A DNA stretch of 64,000 nt from Methylothermaceae bacteria B42 (GCA_001566965.1 LSNW01000032.1:558001-622000), one strand, 5' to 3'; shown: positions 46,746 through 56,554, counted from the first letter of the stretch. Notes: generated by a model not told the origin, from the letters alone. A program made the numbers and translations.

Positions 46746-47591
46746 ATGCACTGGGTTAGCACCGAAACCAATTTACGCAGACAGCTTGATGCCTGGCGCT
46801 GCTCAGGCGACACTATCGCCCTGGTGCCGACCATGGGTAATCTGCATCCCGGCCATCTGAGTTTGGTGGAAACCGCAAAAGCAAGAGCAAACCGGGTGGT
46901 GGTCAGTATTTTCGTGAATCCCTTGCAGTTCGGACCCAACGAGGATTACGCCCGTTATCCCAGGACTCTGGAGGCAGATCGAGAAAAATTAGCAAATTGT
47001 GGCGTGGATTTGTTGTTTTCTCCACCGGTGGAAGAGATTTATCCCCAAGGATCAAAAAAGACTACTTATATCGAAGTGCCGGGGCTGTCTGATATCCTTT
47101 GTGGCGCATCGCGTCCAGGCCACTTTAGAGGTGTGGCGACGGTAGTTGCCAAGCTATTCAATCTGGTGCAGCCCCATCTTGCCGTCTTTGGTGAAAAGGA
47201 CTTTCAACAACTGTTGGTCATTCGGAAAATGGTGGCGGACTTGAATTTTCCGGTAGAGATTATTGGTGCGCCCATTGTCCGGGAAGCCGATGGTTTGGCC
47301 ATGAGTTCGCGCAATCAATACCTTTCGTCACAGGAAAGGAAAGTGGCGCCAAGCCTGTATCAGGTATTATGCGAAACAAGATCTGCCATCAAAGCGGGGG
47401 AACAGGATTACTACCGGCTTGCCAAGGCGCAAACAGCCAAATTGCGCCAACTGGGTTTCGACCCGGATTATTTCTCAATTCTGCGCGCCCATGATTTGGG
47501 CGAACCTTCACCAGGGGATTCCCCTTTGGTCATTCTGACGGCAGCAAAATTGGGCCAGACCCGTCTGATTGATAATTTGGTGGTCTCGTGA
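46746..47591 (+). CDS. panC: Pantothenate synthetase
   Basis: A 281-residue ATP-dependent ligase joining pantoate and beta-alanine. The HIGH-like ATP motif is VPTMGNLHPGHLSLV, the pantoate-binding FVNPLQFGPNEDYARYPRT follows, and the KMSKS-like segment is DGLAMSSRNQYLS. The open frame runs back into panB, but the ATG at 46746 gives the usual N-terminus. Its TGA overlaps the GTG start of mtnB by 4 nt. Confidence 0.96.
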   Translation: MHWVSTETNLRRQLDAWRCSGDTIALVPTMGNLHPGHLSLVETAKARANRVVVSIFVNPLQFGPNEDYARYPRTLEADREKLANCGVDLLFSPPVEEIYPQGSKKTTYIEVPGLSDILCGASRPGHFRGVATVVAKLFNLVQPHLAVFGEKDFQQLLVIRKMVADLNFPVEIIGAPIVREADGLAMSSRNQYLSSQERKVAPSLYQVLCETRSAIKAGEQDYYRLAKAQTAKLRQLGFDPDYFSILRAHDLGEPSPGDSPLVILTAAKLGQTRLIDNLVVS

Positions 47592-48208
47592 CGATAGAAA
47601 CGGAATTTCAACAGCGCGCCAAAGAACTCATCGACGTGGGCAAAGTTTTGCATCACCAAGGATGGGTGCCCGCCACCAGCGGCAATTTCTCTGCCCGTTT
47701 ATCTGATGGCAGCATTGCAATCACTGTTTCCGGACGGCATAAGGGGCGCTTGACCATAGAAGATTTAATGCGGGTAGATACCCAAGGGCAATCCCTTGAT
47801 GGGCGCAGGCCTTCAGCGGAAGCCGCACTGCACCTGGCCCTCTACGCCCGCTTTCCAGCCATTCAATCGGTGCTGCATCCCCATTCGCCAGCGGCGATTT
47901 TAGCCTCCCGCCTGTTTAAGAATAAGGTGATCTTGGAAGATCATGAATTGCTGAAAGCCTTGGAAGGCATCGATACCCACGAGCACCGGTTGATTGTGCC
48001 CATCTTCGCCAACGATCAGGACATCCCCAGGTTGGCCAACAAAATCAATGATTATATTGACCGGCATGGCGACATTCTGGCCTATATCATCGCTGGCCAC
48101 GGTTTTTATACCTGGGGCCGGAGCGTAGAAGATGCAATGAGGAGCGTGGAGGCGTTAGAATTCATGTTCGATTGCGAGACTAGATATTACGGAGTGAAAC
48201 CTTTATGA
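47588..48208 (+). CDS. mtnB: Methylthioribulose-1-phosphate dehydratase
   Basis: A 206-residue class II aldolase-fold enzyme of methionine salvage. It has the substrate loop WVPATSGNFSARL, the general acid/base region EAALHLALYARFPAIQ, and metal-binding VLHPHSP plus the later IIAGHGFYTWG. It starts at GTG 47588, overlapping the panC stop. The gene order mtnB-mtnD-mtnC follows with 4-nt overlaps, so three consecutive salvage steps are encoded. The isomerase MtnA is not in the window. Confidence 0.93.
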   Translation: MTIETEFQQRAKELIDVGKVLHHQGWVPATSGNFSARLSDGSIAITVSGRHKGRLTIEDLMRVDTQGQSLDGRRPSAEAALHLALYARFPAIQSVLHPHSPAAILASRLFKNKVILEDHELLKALEGIDTHEHRLIVPIFANDQDIPRLANKINDYIDRHGDILAYIIAGHGFYTWGRSVEDAMRSVEALEFMFDCETRYYGVKPL

Positions 48209-48765
48209 GCATTTTGACGGTGCATTCAGAAACCGCTTTTGAACCGTTTGAGCGTTATACCGATCATTCAGAGATCGCTACCCGCCTGGACCGGATCGGA
48301 ATCTTGTTTGAGCGCTGGAAAACGGACCGCCCCTTGAATGAAAAGGATGATTCCGAGGCGATTTTGGCGGCCCATAGTGATTCCATCGAGCGTTTGAAGC
48401 AGCAATACGGCTTCCAGTCGGCGGATGTGATCCGAGTTTCGCCAGACCATACAGACAGAGAAGCGCTCAGACAAAAATTCCTTTCCGAGCATACCCATAG
48501 CGATTTTGAAGTGCGGTTTTTTGTCGGTGGCCGGGGTCTGTTTTACCTCCATCCTGATGACAAAGTGTACATCGTGCTATGCGAAGCCGGCGATTTGATC
48601 AGCGTGCCGGCTGGAACGCGGCACTGGTTTGACATGGGCGCCCTACCGGATTTGAAGGTAATCCGCCTTTTCACCACCCCTGAAGGTTGGGAAGCTCAAT
48701 ATACTGGCAGCGATATTGCAGACCGTTTTCCAAAATTTGAAGAATATATGCAGCGCTGCGGATGA
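48205..48765 (+). CDS. mtnD: Acireductone dioxygenase
   Basis: A 186-residue cupin that oxidises acireductone with O2. With Fe(II) it yields the methionine precursor ketoacid and formate. The metal ligands lie in EHTHSDFEVRFFVGGRG (HxH and Glu) and the later His in VPAGTRHWFDMG. The start overlaps mtnB by 4 nt and the end overlaps mtnC by 4 nt. Release of formate by this step would feed the formate dehydrogenase encoded just downstream. Confidence 0.95.
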   Translation: MSILTVHSETAFEPFERYTDHSEIATRLDRIGILFERWKTDRPLNEKDDSEAILAAHSDSIERLKQQYGFQSADVIRVSPDHTDREALRQKFLSEHTHSDFEVRFFVGGRGLFYLHPDDKVYIVLCEAGDLISVPAGTRHWFDMGALPDLKVIRLFTTPEGWEAQYTGSDIADRFPKFEEYMQRCG

Positions 48766-49436
48766 CCAGAGCGATAGTCACCGATATCGAAGGGACGACT
48801 TCTTCCTTGAGTTTTGTCAAGGATGTCTTGTTCCCCTATGCCCGGGAAAGACTTTCCGGCTTTGTCGCTAAAAACCAAGATGATCCCAAGGTCAAGCCAC
48901 TGCTGGAAGAGGTGCGTCAGCTGGTTGGCAGAGAAATGACCGTGCCGCAGGTCATTACCCAATTGCTGCATTGGAGCGACGCCGATAAAAAGATAGCGCC
49001 CTTAAAAGCCATTCAAGGCATGATTTGGGAAGAAGGTTATCAAAAGGGCGACTTCGAGGGCCACGTTTATCCCGATGCCGTGGAACAGCTTGGTCTTTGG
49101 CGGGAACAGGGCATTCAGCTTTATGTGTATTCATCAGGCTCTGTAGCGGCCCAGAAACTGTTGTTTTCCCATACCGAATGGGGTGATTTGACGCCGATAT
49201 TCTCCGGTTTTTTCGACACCCGGACCGGATCCAAGAAAGATTCAAGCTCGTATACAAAAATTGCCCACACTATTGGCTTCCCCGCCCGTGAAATTTTGTT
49301 TCTTTCCGATATCAAAGAAGAACTGGAAGCCGCCGCGCAAGCAGGCATGGAAGTTTATTGGCTGGTACGGGAAGGTGAACTGGATCCCAACGCGCCTTTT
49401 CGGCAGGTGCGTGATTTTAGTCAAATCGAAGTCTAA
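48762..49436 (+). CDS. mtnC: Enolase-phosphatase E1
   Basis: A 224-residue HAD-family bifunctional enzyme that enolises and dephosphorylates the diketone phosphate to acireductone. Motif I is VTDIEGTTSSLSFVKDVLFPYAR, motif II is LYVYSSGSVAAQKLLF, and motifs III/IV lie in GSKKDSSSYTKIAHTIGF and ILFLSDIKEELEAAAQAGM. Last of the overlapping pcnB-to-mtnC string of genes. Confidence 0.95.
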   Translation: MTRAIVTDIEGTTSSLSFVKDVLFPYARERLSGFVAKNQDDPKVKPLLEEVRQLVGREMTVPQVITQLLHWSDADKKIAPLKAIQGMIWEEGYQKGDFEGHVYPDAVEQLGLWREQGIQLYVYSSGSVAAQKLLFSHTEWGDLTPIFSGFFDTRTGSKKDSSSYTKIAHTIGFPAREILFLSDIKEELEAAAQAGMEVYWLVREGELDPNAPFRQVRDFSQIEV

Positions 49437-49488
49437 CTGCTAAGTGGTAGAATTTAATAGATCTAAGTACTTTTGATTAGGAGTAGAA

Positions 49489-49893
49489 ATGTTTGCACTA
49501 AAGCACGGGATAATCGCAGGATTAGTGATGTTGAGTATTGCCGGGTGCGCCAGCCAGGGCGAGAAACAAGTGACACAGGCGTCTCAGCAAGCCCAGGCGA
49601 AACCCCTGGTGAATAACTTCCCCACCCAGGCGCGGGTGGAATACGTGTTCCAATGTATGCGCGATCATGGCGGGCAAAATTATGACAACCTGTACCACTG
49701 CAGCTGTAAAATGGATGAACTGGCCAAACAGATGGATTATCAGGAATATTCAGAAGCCATTGTCTTCAAGAACCTTAAGTCCATGCCCGGCGAGCGCGGC
49801 GGACTTTTCCGCGACCCCCCCCAATCGAAGACCTTGCGAAACAAGCTGAAACAGGTAGAAGAAGCCGCCGAAGCTCATTGTTTCCTAAAATGA
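49489..49893 (+). CDS. Cys-containing lipoprotein, methylotroph-type, unknown function
   Basis: A 134-residue lipoprotein. The hydrophobic segment HGIIAGLVMLSIAGC ends in a lipobox with Cys20. The mature domain contains VEYVFQCMRDHGGQNYDNLY followed by HCSCKMDELAKQM and a C-terminal HCFLK, so four cysteines could form disulfides or bind a metal. I recall similar proteins from methylotrophs near methanol-oxidation genes but know no function. It is preceded by AGGAG and stands just before the formate dehydrogenase operon. Confidence 0.7.
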   Translation: MFALKHGIIAGLVMLSIAGCASQGEKQVTQASQQAQAKPLVNNFPTQARVEYVFQCMRDHGGQNYDNLYHCSCKMDELAKQMDYQEYSEAIVFKNLKSMPGERGGLFRDPPQSKTLRNKLKQVEEAAEAHCFLK

Positions 49894-49941
49894 AATTAAC
49901 ATGCAAACAATAAGCGTTTGAATTCCTAATGGCTCTCTGTA

Positions 49942-49957
49942 TATCCTTGCAAGGATA
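49942..49957. promoter_or_regulatory. 16-bp perfect palindrome upstream of formate dehydrogenase
   Basis: TATCCTTGCAAGGATA is a perfect dyad ending 25 nt before the ATG of the fused fdsGB-type gene. It is short and AT/GC-balanced, with no T-run after it, so an operator is more likely than a terminator. The binding protein is unknown. Confidence 0.45.
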
Positions 49958-49982
49958 AATCACTACTGTGCAGGTAGGTTAT

Positions 49983-51665
49983 ATGGCTGTGGAACGGGTA
50001 AAAGGCGGCAAGAAAAAAAGACGGGTAGCGCGGGGCAGGCCTGTAGATCTCCAAGCGTTGGAGCAAGTGCGATCCCTACTGGGAGATGCGCCGCGGCGAC
50101 GGGATTTGTTGATAGAGCATCTTCACAAGATTCAGGATGCTTTTAAGCATATCCACGCCAAACATGTTGTGGCCCTGGCTCATGAAATGAAATTGTCACC
50201 AGCGGAAGTCTACGAGGTTGCCAGTTTCTATCATCACTTCGATGTGGTTAAGGAAGGCGAAACTCCACCGCCGCCTTTGACTATCCGGGTTTGTGATTCG
50301 GTGACCTGCGAAATGCACGGCGCCAAGGCTTTGCTGGAAGCATTGCAACAAGGCTTGGGGGAAAGCCGGGTGATCACCGCGCCTTGCGTGGGACGTTGTC
50401 AGCATGCCCCTGTCGCCATCGTGGGCCAAAATCCCGTCGATCAGGCCAACGCGGAAAAAGTGAAGGCGGCAGTGGAAAACGGTGCAGTTGAAGCGCAACT
50501 ACCTGCGTATATCGATTACCAGGCGTATCGTTCCAAGGGCGGATATACGCTGCTCAAGTCATGTCTAGATCAAGGCAAAGACCCGGAGACAGTGATTGCC
50601 GCGATGAAAGATTCCGGTCTTCGGGGGCTGGGTGGCGCCGGATTCCCGGCAGGCGTCAAATGGGAAATCGTCAAGAAACAGCCTGAGCCTCGATTAATGG
50701 CGGTGAATATCGACGAAGGGGAACCCGGCACTTTCAAGGACCGCCATTATCTGGAATCCGATCCCCACCGTTTTCTCGAAGGTATGCTGATTGCCGCATG
50801 GGCCGTGGGTATTCAGGAAATCTATATTTATCTGCGGGACGAATATCCTGCCTGCCGCAAGATCTTGCAAACAGAATTGGCCAAGCTCCAGGCCGATCCG
50901 CCTGTGCAAGCCCAATTGCCGCCCATTCATTTGCGCCGCGGCGCCGGGGCTTATATTTGCGGAGAAGAGTCGGCCATGGTGGAATCCATCGAAGGCAAGC
51001 GCGGCATGCCCCGCTTGCGGCCACCCTATCTAGCGGAAGTGGGGTTATTTGGCCGCCCAACCCTGGAACACAACATGGAAACCCTGTATTGGGTACGCGA
51101 TATTGTAGAAAGAGGCCCTGATTGGTTCACCTCCCACGGCCGTCATGGACGCAAGGGCCTGCGCTCCTTCTCGGTATCCGGGCGGGTGCAAAAACCTGGC
51201 GTACACTTGGCGCCGGCGGGGATTACCGTCAAGGAACTGATTGAGGAATACTGCGGCGGCATGCTGCCTGGGCACGAATTTTACGGCTATTTCCCCGGGG
51301 GCGCGTCTGGCGGTATCTTGCCAGCGTCTTTAGGGGACATTCCCCTGGATTTCGATACCCTCAACCCTTACGGCTGCTTTATCGGCTCGGCGGCGGTCAT
51401 CATTTTCTCCCACCACGACAGTGCCAAGGCATTGGCATTGAATGCGACCCGCTTCTTTGAAGATGAGTCCTGCGGTCAATGTACCCCATGCCGCGTGGGT
51501 ACCGCCAAGGCGGCGCTTTTGATGGAACGGGGTGAATGGGACCAGGAGCGATTGGAGGATTTGTGCCAAGTGATGGCCGATGCGTCCATTTGCGGCCTTG
51601 GCCAAGCGGCGCCAAATCCCATCCGTTGTGTTTTTAAATATTTCCCTCAAGAGTTGGAGCGCTGA
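49983..51665 (+). CDS. fdsB: NAD-dependent formate dehydrogenase, fused NuoE/NuoF-type beta subunit
   Basis: A 560-residue fusion. Residues ~1-160 are NuoE-like with a [2Fe-2S] site (CDSVTC and CVGRC). The rest is NuoF-like: NADH loop GLGGAGFPAGVKWE, FMN-binding NIDEGEPGTFKDRHYLE, GAGAYICGEESAMVESIEGK, and a [4Fe-4S] site in ESCGQCTPCRVGT with a later Cys in ICGLGQ. It passes electrons from the catalytic subunit to NAD in the cytoplasm. The same fusion is known from tungsten-type formate dehydrogenase 1 of M. extorquens. The ATG at 49983 is preceded by AGGTAGG. The alpha subunit follows by 3 nt. Confidence 0.9.
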   Translation: MAVERVKGGKKKRRVARGRPVDLQALEQVRSLLGDAPRRRDLLIEHLHKIQDAFKHIHAKHVVALAHEMKLSPAEVYEVASFYHHFDVVKEGETPPPPLTIRVCDSVTCEMHGAKALLEALQQGLGESRVITAPCVGRCQHAPVAIVGQNPVDQANAEKVKAAVENGAVEAQLPAYIDYQAYRSKGGYTLLKSCLDQGKDPETVIAAMKDSGLRGLGGAGFPAGVKWEIVKKQPEPRLMAVNIDEGEPGTFKDRHYLESDPHRFLEGMLIAAWAVGIQEIYIYLRDEYPACRKILQTELAKLQADPPVQAQLPPIHLRRGAGAYICGEESAMVESIEGKRGMPRLRPPYLAEVGLFGRPTLEHNMETLYWVRDIVERGPDWFTSHGRHGRKGLRSFSVSGRVQKPGVHLAPAGITVKELIEEYCGGMLPGHEFYGYFPGGASGGILPASLGDIPLDFDTLNPYGCFIGSAAVIIFSHHDSAKALALNATRFFEDESCGQCTPCRVGTAKAALLMERGEWDQERLEDLCQVMADASICGLGQAAPNPIRCVFKYFPQELER

Positions 51666-51668
51666 ATT

Positions 51669-54446
51669 ATGGCTGCCAATCCCGATTTTGTGAAAGAATT
51701 GAAAACCCTCAAATTTACTCTGGACGGTCAGGAAATTACTGCAGTCGAAGGGGAAACCATACTCGAAGCCGCCAAACGGCACGGTATCGAGATTCCCCAT
51801 CTTTGTTACAAAGAAGGAATGCGCGCGGATGGCAACTGCCGTGCCTGCGTGGTGGAAATTGAAGGCGAGAGAGTGTTGGCGCCTTCCTGCTGCCGGGCGC
51901 CAAAAGAAGGCATGACTGTCAAGGCACGGAGCGAGCGCGCGGAAAAATCCCAAAAAATGGTGCTGGAACTGCTCTTGGCGGACATGCCCGATCAGGGGAA
52001 ATCCCCTTACCGCGATGATTCCGAATTGGACTATTGGGTACAGAAATTGGACGTGGGTACGCCTCGCTATCCTTCCCGCAGCCAGCCCGCCCCTGATTTA
52101 TCCCATCCCGCCATGGCGGTCAACTTGGACGCCTGTATCCAGTGCACTCGCTGTGTGCGCGCCTGCCGCGAGGAGCAAGCCAATGACGTGATTGGTTATG
52201 CTTTCCGGGGCGCGGCGGCCAAGATTGTTTTCGACCTGGATGATCCCATGGGGGATAGCACTTGCGTGGCTTGCGGTGAGTGTGTTCAAGCCTGCCCAAC
52301 GGGTGCCTTGATGCCGGCGGGCGATGTGGGGCATCTGCCGGTAGACAAAAAAGTGGATTCCACTTGTCCTTATTGCGGGGTTGGTTGCCTGTTGACCTAT
52401 AACATCCGTGACAACCGTATTCTCTATGTGGAAGGGCGCAATGGAGAAACCAATCACAGTCGCCTGTGCGTCAAAGGCCGTTTTGGCTTTGATTATGTCC
52501 ATAATCCCTATCGTCTTACCAAGCCCTTGATTCGCAAGGAAGACGCTGCTAAAACCACCGAACTATTGGATCCCGATAATCTTTATGATGTCTTCCGTGA
52601 AGCAACCTGGGAAGAAGCACTGGATTTTGCCGCTGGCGGATTGAAACAAATCCGCGATCGGCATGGCCCCAAAGCCTTGGCTGGCTTTGGGTCGGCCAAG
52701 GGAAGCAATGAAGAGGCCTACCTGTTTCAAAAGCTGGTGCGTACCGGCTTTGGCAGTAACAATGTCGATCACTGTACCCGCTTGTGCCACGCTTCCTCGG
52801 TGGTGGCTTTGCTCGAATGCATCGGTTCCGGGGCGGTGTCCAATCCCGTGGCGGATGTGATGAAAGCGGAAGTAATTGTCATCATTGGCTCCAACCCCAC
52901 TGTCAATCACCCGGTCGCGGCGACTTGGATCAAGAATGCGGTCAGAGACGGCGCCAAGTTGATTGTGATGGACCCCATCCGCACCGAAATTTGCCGTTTT
53001 GCCGAATATTCATTGCAATTCAGGCCGGATACCGATGTTGCCCTGCTCAATGGCATCATGCATACCATTGTCGAGGAAGGGCTGACTGACCAGAATTACA
53101 TTGACCAATGGACCGAGGGCTTTGAGCGGCTAAGTCAACATTTGAAAGAATATCCCCCGGAAAGGGTTTCGCCTATTTGCGGCATACCCGCCGAGACCAT
53201 CCGTGAAGTCGCCAGGCTGTATGCCACATCCAAGGGTTCAATGATTTTGTGGGGCATGGGTATCTCCCAACACATCCATGGCACCGACAATGCCCGCTGC
53301 CTGATTTCCATGGCATTGATGACGGGACAGATCGGTCGCCCCGGGACGGGTCTTCACCCGCTGCGGGGGCAAAATAACGTCCAGGGGGCGTCTGACGCGG
53401 GATTGATACCCATGGTGTTCCCCGATTACCAAAAGGTGGATGATCCTCAGATCCGGCAAAAATTCGAACAGCTTTGGAATAGCCCGTTGGACCCTCAACC
53501 CGGTTTGACCGTGGTGGAAGTTCTGCACGCGATTGATGCGCAGCAAGTGCGCGGAATGTACATCGAAGGAGAAAATCCGGCTATGTCAGACCCCAATGTT
53601 TCCCATGCCCGGGCAGCGTTGGCCAAGCTGGATCACTTGGTGGTTCAAGACATTTTTCTAACCGAAACCGCCGGTTTTGCCGATGTCATATTGCCAGCCT
53701 CGGCTTTCCCGGAAAAAACCGGCACCTTTACCAATACCGACCGTAGGGTACAGCTGGGCCGTCAGGCAATTAATCCCCCTGGAGAGGCACGCCAGGATTG
53801 GTGGATTATCCAGGAAATCGCCCGGCGTATCGGATTGGACTGGAATTATTCCGGTCCCACCGAAGTATTTAACGAAATGCGCCAGGCCATGCCGAGTATT
53901 GCAGGGATCACCTGGGAACGTCTAGAGCAAGAAGATTCGGTTATCTACCCCTGTGAGAAAGAAGGCGATCCAGGGGAACCTGTGATTTTCACCCAAGGCT
54001 TTCCAACGCCATCGGGCCGGGGCAAAATGGTGCCGGCCAAATTTATTCACGCCGCGGAAATGCCAGATGAGGAATATCCTTTTGTCTTTATCACCGGACG
54101 GCAACTGGAACATTGGCATACAGGCAGCATGACCCGCCACGCGGCTGTACTTGATGCCATCGAGCCTGACCCGATCGCGGTCATCCATCCTGAAGATTTG
54201 GCGGCAATTAGCGTGGAGCCCGGTGGGCTTATTACGTTAGAATCGCGCCGCGGCAGAGTTTCCGCCTATGCCCGACCAGATATCGGCATGCAGCGGGGGA
54301 CAGTGTTTATGGCGTTTTGTTACAATGAGGCGGCTGCCAACCTGCTCACTAATGAGGCGCTGGATCCTGATGCCAAAATCCCTGAGTTCAAGTTTTGCGC
54401 CATCAAAGTGCATCCAGGGGGGCAACCGGGGAAACGAATCCATTAA
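51669..54446 (+). CDS. fdsA: NAD-dependent formate dehydrogenase, catalytic alpha subunit
   Basis: A 925-residue subunit. The N-terminal [2Fe-2S] domain has Cys46, Cys57, Cys60 and Cys74. Two [4Fe-4S] clusters follow in CIQCTRCVRACREEQ and CVACGECVQACP, then the [4Fe-4S] of the molybdopterin core in CPYCGVGC. The metal ligand is a cysteine near residue 373 in CTRLCHASS, not selenocysteine. The molybdopterin-dinucleotide domain includes the C-terminal GRQLEHWHTGSMTRH. It oxidises formate to CO2. Mo versus W cannot be told. No fdsC/fdhD chaperone gene or small FdsD subunit lies in the window. Confidence 0.93.
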   Translation: MAANPDFVKELKTLKFTLDGQEITAVEGETILEAAKRHGIEIPHLCYKEGMRADGNCRACVVEIEGERVLAPSCCRAPKEGMTVKARSERAEKSQKMVLELLLADMPDQGKSPYRDDSELDYWVQKLDVGTPRYPSRSQPAPDLSHPAMAVNLDACIQCTRCVRACREEQANDVIGYAFRGAAAKIVFDLDDPMGDSTCVACGECVQACPTGALMPAGDVGHLPVDKKVDSTCPYCGVGCLLTYNIRDNRILYVEGRNGETNHSRLCVKGRFGFDYVHNPYRLTKPLIRKEDAAKTTELLDPDNLYDVFREATWEEALDFAAGGLKQIRDRHGPKALAGFGSAKGSNEEAYLFQKLVRTGFGSNNVDHCTRLCHASSVVALLECIGSGAVSNPVADVMKAEVIVIIGSNPTVNHPVAATWIKNAVRDGAKLIVMDPIRTEICRFAEYSLQFRPDTDVALLNGIMHTIVEEGLTDQNYIDQWTEGFERLSQHLKEYPPERVSPICGIPAETIREVARLYATSKGSMILWGMGISQHIHGTDNARCLISMALMTGQIGRPGTGLHPLRGQNNVQGASDAGLIPMVFPDYQKVDDPQIRQKFEQLWNSPLDPQPGLTVVEVLHAIDAQQVRGMYIEGENPAMSDPNVSHARAALAKLDHLVVQDIFLTETAGFADVILPASAFPEKTGTFTNTDRRVQLGRQAINPPGEARQDWWIIQEIARRIGLDWNYSGPTEVFNEMRQAMPSIAGITWERLEQEDSVIYPCEKEGDPGEPVIFTQGFPTPSGRGKMVPAKFIHAAEMPDEEYPFVFITGRQLEHWHTGSMTRHAAVLDAIEPDPIAVIHPEDLAAISVEPGGLITLESRRGRVSAYARPDIGMQRGTVFMAFCYNEAAANLLTNEALDPDAKIPEFKFCAIKVHPGGQPGKRIH

Positions 54447-54544
54447 TTTTTGAGTGCCGGGTATGATTGTGTTATCACGCAAACCTAACCTTGCGCATGG
54501 AAATAGCAACGAAAGGGTTGATGAAGACAGTCCTTTCTTGACTT

Positions 54545-54581
54545 TTAGGGCAAAATCCTTCAATTTACTGCCCTAAGGATT
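54545..54581. promoter_or_regulatory. Two interleaved inverted repeats upstream of xoxF
   Basis: TTAGGGCA/TGCCCTAA (54545-54552, 54569-54576) encloses AATCCTT (54554-54560), which can instead pair with AAGGATT (54575-54581). The two hairpins share bases and exclude each other. They lie 100-140 nt before xoxF and downstream of a TTGACT hexamer (54538). They could be an operator, a leader switch or the formate dehydrogenase terminator. Confidence 0.4.
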
Positions 54582-54682
54582 GACCGGGAAAAGTCATGGC
54601 AGTGTTTAGGAAAATTTCCTATTCACAAAGACCGATTCCGTGTCAGTGACTTACCATCAGCAAAAACAATGAGGAGGATCAC

Positions 54683-56527
54683 ATGAAGAAACCCTTGAAG
54701 AATGGCCTGATCGCAGCGGCTGTCATGTCGGTGTTAGCTGTGCCTGGGGTGCAAGCGAACCAAGAAGTCATCAGACTGAGCAAAAACGCATCCAACTGGG
54801 CGATTTGGGGCGGTAATTATTGGGGTACCCGCTACAGCGAACTGGATCAAATCAACAATAAAAATGCTGGGAATTTAGCGCCGGCATGGACATTTTCTAC
54901 TGGCAAATTGAAAGGCCACGAAGGCGGACCGTTATTTATCAACGGTGTGCTTTACGTTCATACACCATTCCCCAATAAAGTTTTCGCGATTGATCCGAAG
55001 GATCAGCACATTATCTGGGCGTATGAACCAACCCAGGATGCTGATGAAACCATCCCGGTCATGTGTTGTGACGTGGTCAACCGTGGTCTGGCCTACGGGG
55101 ATGGCAAAATCATTCTCCAACAAGCCGACACGACTTTGACCGCCCTGGACGCCAAAACCGGTAAAGTGGTTTGGCAAGTGAAAAACGGCGACCCCAAAGT
55201 CGGGATGACCAATACCAACTCACCCTTGGTAGTCAAGGACAAGGTGCTGACTGGTATCTCTGGTGGTGAGTTCGGGGTTCGCGGTTTTATTGCGGCCTAT
55301 AACCTCAAGGACGGCAAGCTGGCATGGAAGATGTACAGCACCGGTCCAGATAAAGAAGTGGGCCTGGACCCCAAGAAAACCATGACCTGGATGGGAAGCG
55401 AAAAAGGCTTGCAGCCGGTCGGCAAGGATTCTAGCCTGAAAACCTGGGAAGGGGATCAATGGAAAATCGGTGGCGGTACTACCTGGGGTTGGTACAGCTA
55501 TGATCCGAAATTGAATTTGATCTACTACGGCTCTGGGAACCCCGGCACCTGGAATCCTGTACAACGTCCTGGCGACAACAAGTGGTCTATGACCATTTGG
55601 GCACGCGATGCTGACACCGGCGTTGCCAAGTGGGTCTATCAAATGACGCCACACGACGAATGGGACTACGACGGCATCAACGAAATGGTGCTGGCGGATC
55701 AAAAAATCAACGGCAAAATGCGCAAAACCCTGGTGCATTTCGACCGTAACGGTTTTGCCTACACCCTGGACCGTGAAACTGGTGAATTGCTGGTCGCGGA
55801 AAAGTACGACAAAGCGGTTAACTGGGCCAAGGAAGTCAACAAGAAAACTGGCCGTCCCGTGGTCGATCCCAAGTACAGCACCGAGGAAAACGGCGAGGAC
55901 GTCAATACCGAAGACGTTTGTCCCGCAGCCTTGGGTTCCAAGAACCAAGGTCCCGTGGCTTATTCACCACGCACCGGTTATTTCTATGTGCCAGGCAACC
56001 ATGTGTGCATGAACTACGAACCTTTCGAGGTTGAATACACACCGGGTCAGCCTTATGTGGGCGCCACCTTAACCATGTTCCCAGCGGGACGCGACGTTAA
56101 GACCGGCAAAAAGAACGGTTCCAGCAATCTGGGTGTGTTCACCGCATGGGATGCCAAGACCGGTAAAATTGTCTGGTCTTACGATGAACCTTTCTCGGTT
56201 TGGAGCGGTGTGTTGGCCACCAAAGGTGACATCGTAGTTCACGGTACCCTGGAAGGCTATCTGAAAGTCCGTGATGCCAAAACCGGTAAGGAACTCTACA
56301 AGTTCAAGACCCCATCCGGCATCATCGGTAATCCCAACACCTGGAAGTTCAACGGCAAGCAATACATTGGTGTCTTGTCTGGCCTGGGTGGTTGGGCTGG
56401 TATCGGCATGGCCGCTGGCCTGGAAGAAGATACTGAAGGTCTGGGCGCTGTGGGCGCATACCGCTCTTTGGATAAATTCACCCAGTTGGGCGGCGTGCTG
56501 ACGACTTTCGCTTTGCCGAAAAAGTAA
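54683..56527 (+). CDS. xoxF: Lanthanide-dependent methanol dehydrogenase
   Basis: A 614-residue periplasmic PQQ enzyme with a signal peptide ending near VQANQ. It has the eight-bladed propeller Trp-docking repeats, the vicinal disulfide Cys128-Cys129 (PVMCCDVV), Glu196 (GGEFGVRG), and [14 protein letters not shown]. In that motif Asp328 is the catalytic base and the extra Asp330 marks XoxF, where calcium-type MxaF has Ala. It oxidises methanol to formaldehyde or formate, passing electrons to cytochrome c. AGGAGG precedes the start. A strong terminator follows, then nested repeats and xoxJ. No cytochrome xoxG or mxaF genes are present here. Confidence 0.97.
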   Translation: MKKPLKNGLIAAAVMSVLAVPGVQANQEVIRLSKNASNWAIWGGNYWGTRYSELDQINNKNAGNLAPAWTFSTGKLKGHEGGPLFINGVLYVHTPFPNKVFAIDPKDQHIIWAYEPTQDADETIPVMCCDVVNRGLAYGDGKIILQQADTTLTALDAKTGKVVWQVKNGDPKVGMTNTNSPLVVKDKVLTGISGGEFGVRGFIAAYNLKDGKLAWKMYSTGPDKEVGLDPKKTMTWMGSEKGLQPVGKDSSLKTWEGDQWKIGGGTTWGWYSYDPKLNLIYYGSGNPGTWNPVQRPGDNKWSMTIWARDADTGVAKWVYQMTPHDEWDYDGINEMVLADQKINGKMRKTLVHFDRNGFAYTLDRETGELLVAEKYDKAVNWAKEVNKKTGRPVVDPKYSTEENGEDVNTEDVCPAALGSKNQGPVAYSPRTGYFYVPGNHVCMNYEPFEVEYTPGQPYVGATLTMFPAGRDVKTGKKNGSSNLGVFTAWDAKTGKIVWSYDEPFSVWSGVLATKGDIVVHGTLEGYLKVRDAKTGKELYKFKTPSGIIGNPNTWKFNGKQYIGVLSGLGGWAGIGMAAGLEEDTEGLGAVGAYRSLDKFTQLGGVLTTFALPKK

Positions 56528-56554
56528 GTTAGCTTTAGCGCTTTAATAGGAATG

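Noticed and set aside
47588-47660. SAM or other riboswitch ahead of the methionine-salvage genes
   Set aside because: mtnB overlaps panC by 4 nt, so there is no leader RNA to hold a riboswitch.
54683-56527. MxaF (calcium-type methanol dehydrogenase)
   Set aside because: The DEWDYDG motif has the extra lanthanide-binding Asp that MxaF lacks, and no mxaI or other mxa genes follow.
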